A stretch of DNA of 64,000 nucleotides from Stygiobacter sp. RIFOXYC2_FULL_38_25 (lineage in GTDB: Bacteria > Bacteroidota > Ignavibacteria > Ignavibacteriales > Melioribacteraceae), in contig MHAZ01000021.1 of assembly GCA_001803165.1 (NCBI GenBank), positions 434,001-498,000 on the forward strand, written 5' to 3'. Position numbers and translations under genes: made by a program. Under the pieces are notes generated by a model, which was given only the letters and a program-made list of their open reading frames with translations, did no database searches and was not told where the DNA came from. Every line of letters starts with the position of its first letter. Positions within the stretch are counted from its first letter, which is position 1. Of this stretch, positions 62,440-64,000 are shown piece by piece.

Positions 62440-64000
62440 TTAAAAATCTACAAATTGCGAAGCGTAGTGTTTTGCCGAAAGAGGTCCTTTGGTTGCCTTT
62501 TGAACCAGAATCCTCCAATTCATAGATGAACCGGGCGCAAAGAATTCGGTTTTAAGAAACTCTCCAACTTTTTTGTTCTGAGAAAAGCTTAGAGATTCGC
62601 CAGGCTCTAAGATGTTCTTGGTTATATAGTCAAATAGTTGAGAAGCCAGCAGTTCACCCAGCATATAGTTGTGATAGTATGCCGGATACAAAGCCACGTG
62701 AATTTTTGAAGCCCAATCAGCACAGTTTCTATCAGCAGGCTTTTTAATTAATTGATACTTCTCTACCAAATTCCACCAAAGTGAATTCAAATCTTGATCC
62801 GGATTTTCATACATAGATTTTTCGAATCGGTACATGACTTGAACCCAGCGGGTAAAAACAAGTTGTTCTAATCGTAATGAATTAAAACAAGCGGAAGAAA
62901 TTTTTTTAGTCTCTTCGTTTGAAATTCCAACAACATCTTTAAGCCAAACAGGTATAGAAGTAAAACGCCCGAACATCATAGCAATTGCTTCGGTTGTAAA
63001 AATATGCGCATGTGAACGCAAACTCCACGGAAGAGTTGGATTGATATATTTATCATAAGCCGCATGACCGAACTCATGCAGCATAGTGCTCATCCATCTA
63101 TGAGTCGGTTTGATATTGCAAACAACGCGCACATCTCCGCGTCTATCTATATCCGTACAGTATGCGTGCTGATATTTTCCTTCTTTCTCATAAAGGTCGC
63201 TCTTGGAAATTAAATCGTCTATGTTAAGCCCAATTCCATCAAAATAATCTTTCGTTAGTTTCTCGATGTCTCTCTCTTTAAAGTATGAATCAAGTTCAAC
63301 CCTGTAAATTTTCGGACCATGCTGAAAAAATTTGTCTTGATAATGCCACGGCATTAATTGACCTGCGGTGATGGAATATTTCTCACAAAGGAAAGAATCA
63401 ATTTCACTTTTCAGTTTTGCAAATGCGTTTTTTGTAAGCTCATCTAATTCATCAAATAGTTTTTCTATTTCTTCTGCCGATTGTTCGCTTAACAGCAAAC
63501 TCATTTCGTGGTAATTTCTGTAGCCAAGCTGATTAGCGGCAAGATTTCTTTTCTTTACAAGTGCGATAACGTCTTTTTCAACCAGCGCGCCAATTTGTTT
63601 AGAGGCTTTCCATGCTTCCTCAAGTTCTATAGAATTTGTGGACTCACTAAGAATTTCATCAATCTGATTATCAGTTAAACTCTTCCCATTTACATTTGCT
63701 CTATAAGTAGCAAAGGTCTCTTCAACCTTTGTTGATAAGGCGATTATTTCCTCGAGAAGTTTTTCTTCATACTGATTTTCCGCGTAAGAATTATAAATGA
63801 GTTCCAACTGCCGCTTTAATAAAGGCTCAACGACCTCGCCCGATTCTCTGAAGGATTTTAATTTTGCAAAATCTTCTTTGTTGGTATATATCTTACTTAA
63901 CCGAAGCTGCAATTCGCTTGAGTGTTGGTAGTCTTCCGGCTTTCCGCTTATTGATGCGTTAAAATATGAGAGAGCAGTCTCTCTGCTTAACCCAACAACT
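62440..64000 (-). CDS. M2/M3-type metallopeptidase (N-terminus outside window)
   Basis: The frame is open through the window edge, so the N-terminal part is missing; in-frame residues before the TTG at 63912 read ETALSYFNASISGKPEDY, which resembles the usual start region of ACE-like peptidases. Visible are ~520 residues with the zinc motif HEFGH (MLHEFGHAAYD) and the third ligand in TTEAIAMMFGR, as in M2 (ACE-type) and M3 enzymes. Most of the protein is helical. It should cut peptides, releasing dipeptides in M2 members. Whether it is secreted cannot be told. Confidence 0.85.
   Translation of the reverse strand, partial: VVGLSRETALSYFNASISGKPEDYQHSSELQLRLSKIYTNKEDFAKLKSFRESGEVVEPLLKRQLELIYNSYAENQYEEKLLEEIIALSTKVEETFATYRANVNGKSLTDNQIDEILSESTNSIELEEAWKASKQIGALVEKDVIALVKKRNLAANQLGYRNYHEMSLLLSEQSAEEIEKLFDELDELTKNAFAKLKSEIDSFLCEKYSITAGQLMPWHYQDKFFQHGPKIYRVELDSYFKERDIEKLTKDYFDGIGLNIDDLISKSDLYEKEGKYQHAYCTDIDRRGDVRVVCNIKPTHRWMSTMLHEFGHAAYDKYINPTLPWSLRSHAHIFTTEAIAMMFGRFTSIPVWLKDVVGISNEETKKISSACFNSLRLEQLVFTRWVQVMYRFEKSMYENPDQDLNSLWWNLVEKYQLIKKPADRNCADWASKIHVALYPAYYHNYMLGELLASQLFDYITKNILEPGESLSFSQNKKVGEFLKTEFFAPGSSMNWRILVQKATKGPLSAKHYASQFVDF

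Overview
The window looks like a chromosomal segment from a member of the Ignavibacteria (Bacteroidota/Chlorobi side of the tree). The main evidence is four secreted proteins ending in the type IX secretion (T9SS) sorting domain with the QNYPNPFNPETTISY signature that is typical of that group. Supporting signs are Sec/lipoprotein signals, SBBP and BNR-like beta-propellers, an FG-GAP/UnbV protein, AT-rich spacers and frequent GTG/TTG starts. This placement is inference from motifs, not from a search. No rRNA, tRNA, CRISPR array, prophage or transposase gene was seen.

Layout. 1-4.9 kb: cell-surface proteins (a truncated SBBP-propeller protein and two paralogous T9SS propellers), then a lipoprotein and a small truncated receiver-like protein. 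5.2-9.9 kb: a nitrogen block with a sigma-54 activator (GAF-AAA-Fis) divergent from glnB/K, a TorF-like outer-membrane protein and amtB. 10-15 kb: an NhaD-like ion transporter and a 1,188-residue receptor Ser/Thr kinase with a lipoprotein signal, Ycf48-like propeller, FG-GAP repeats, UnbV domain, three membrane segments and a C-terminal kinase. 15-30.5 kb: housekeeping and metabolic genes (PLP deaminase, lepB, polysaccharide deacetylase, amidohydrolase, cupin, DMT transporter, truA, GH43 glycosidase, HIT-like protein, GNAT/PIG-L fusion, lipid kinase, SRPBCC) with a small toxin-antitoxin cluster (RhuM-Fic and VapBC) inside it. 30.6-38.8 kb: ADP-forming acyl-CoA synthetase, an ABC-F protein behind a structured leader, glycogen synthase, a metallophosphoesterase/SDR pair and a zinc-ribbon protein. 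38.8-46.5 kb: a T9SS protein, a T9SS subtilisin, an M1 peptidase and a trans-sulfuration enzyme.

46.5-58 kb is the replication-origin neighbourhood. Reading leftwards on the minus strand from about 57.6 kb it runs dnaA, dnaN, recF, DUF721 (DciA-like), gyrB, a short MgtE-type transporter, a MntA/HepT toxin-antitoxin pair, gyrA, and a second nucleotidyltransferase pair. DnaA boxes lie in the dnaA-dnaN spacer, over the dnaA start codon and upstream of dnaA, so oriC is probably here. 58-64 kb: asparaginase, an HEGGH membrane protein, a SpoIID-like protein, mscL, a Fic protein with a degenerate catalytic motif, and an M2-type peptidase cut off by the window edge.

The most unusual signals are these. 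Near-identical 28-bp palindromes are built in frame into the sorting domains of all four T9SS proteins, and one of those genes carries three different palindromic elements in its last 250 bases. The MntA/HepT cassette sits between two copies of a 47-bp direct repeat that includes the gyrA start. The ABC-F gene follows a leader with four arms that can pair in mutually exclusive ways, like an attenuator. The giant receptor kinase has an uncommon domain order. The right-hand Fic protein lacks key residues and has a 9+9 bp inverted repeat in front of it.
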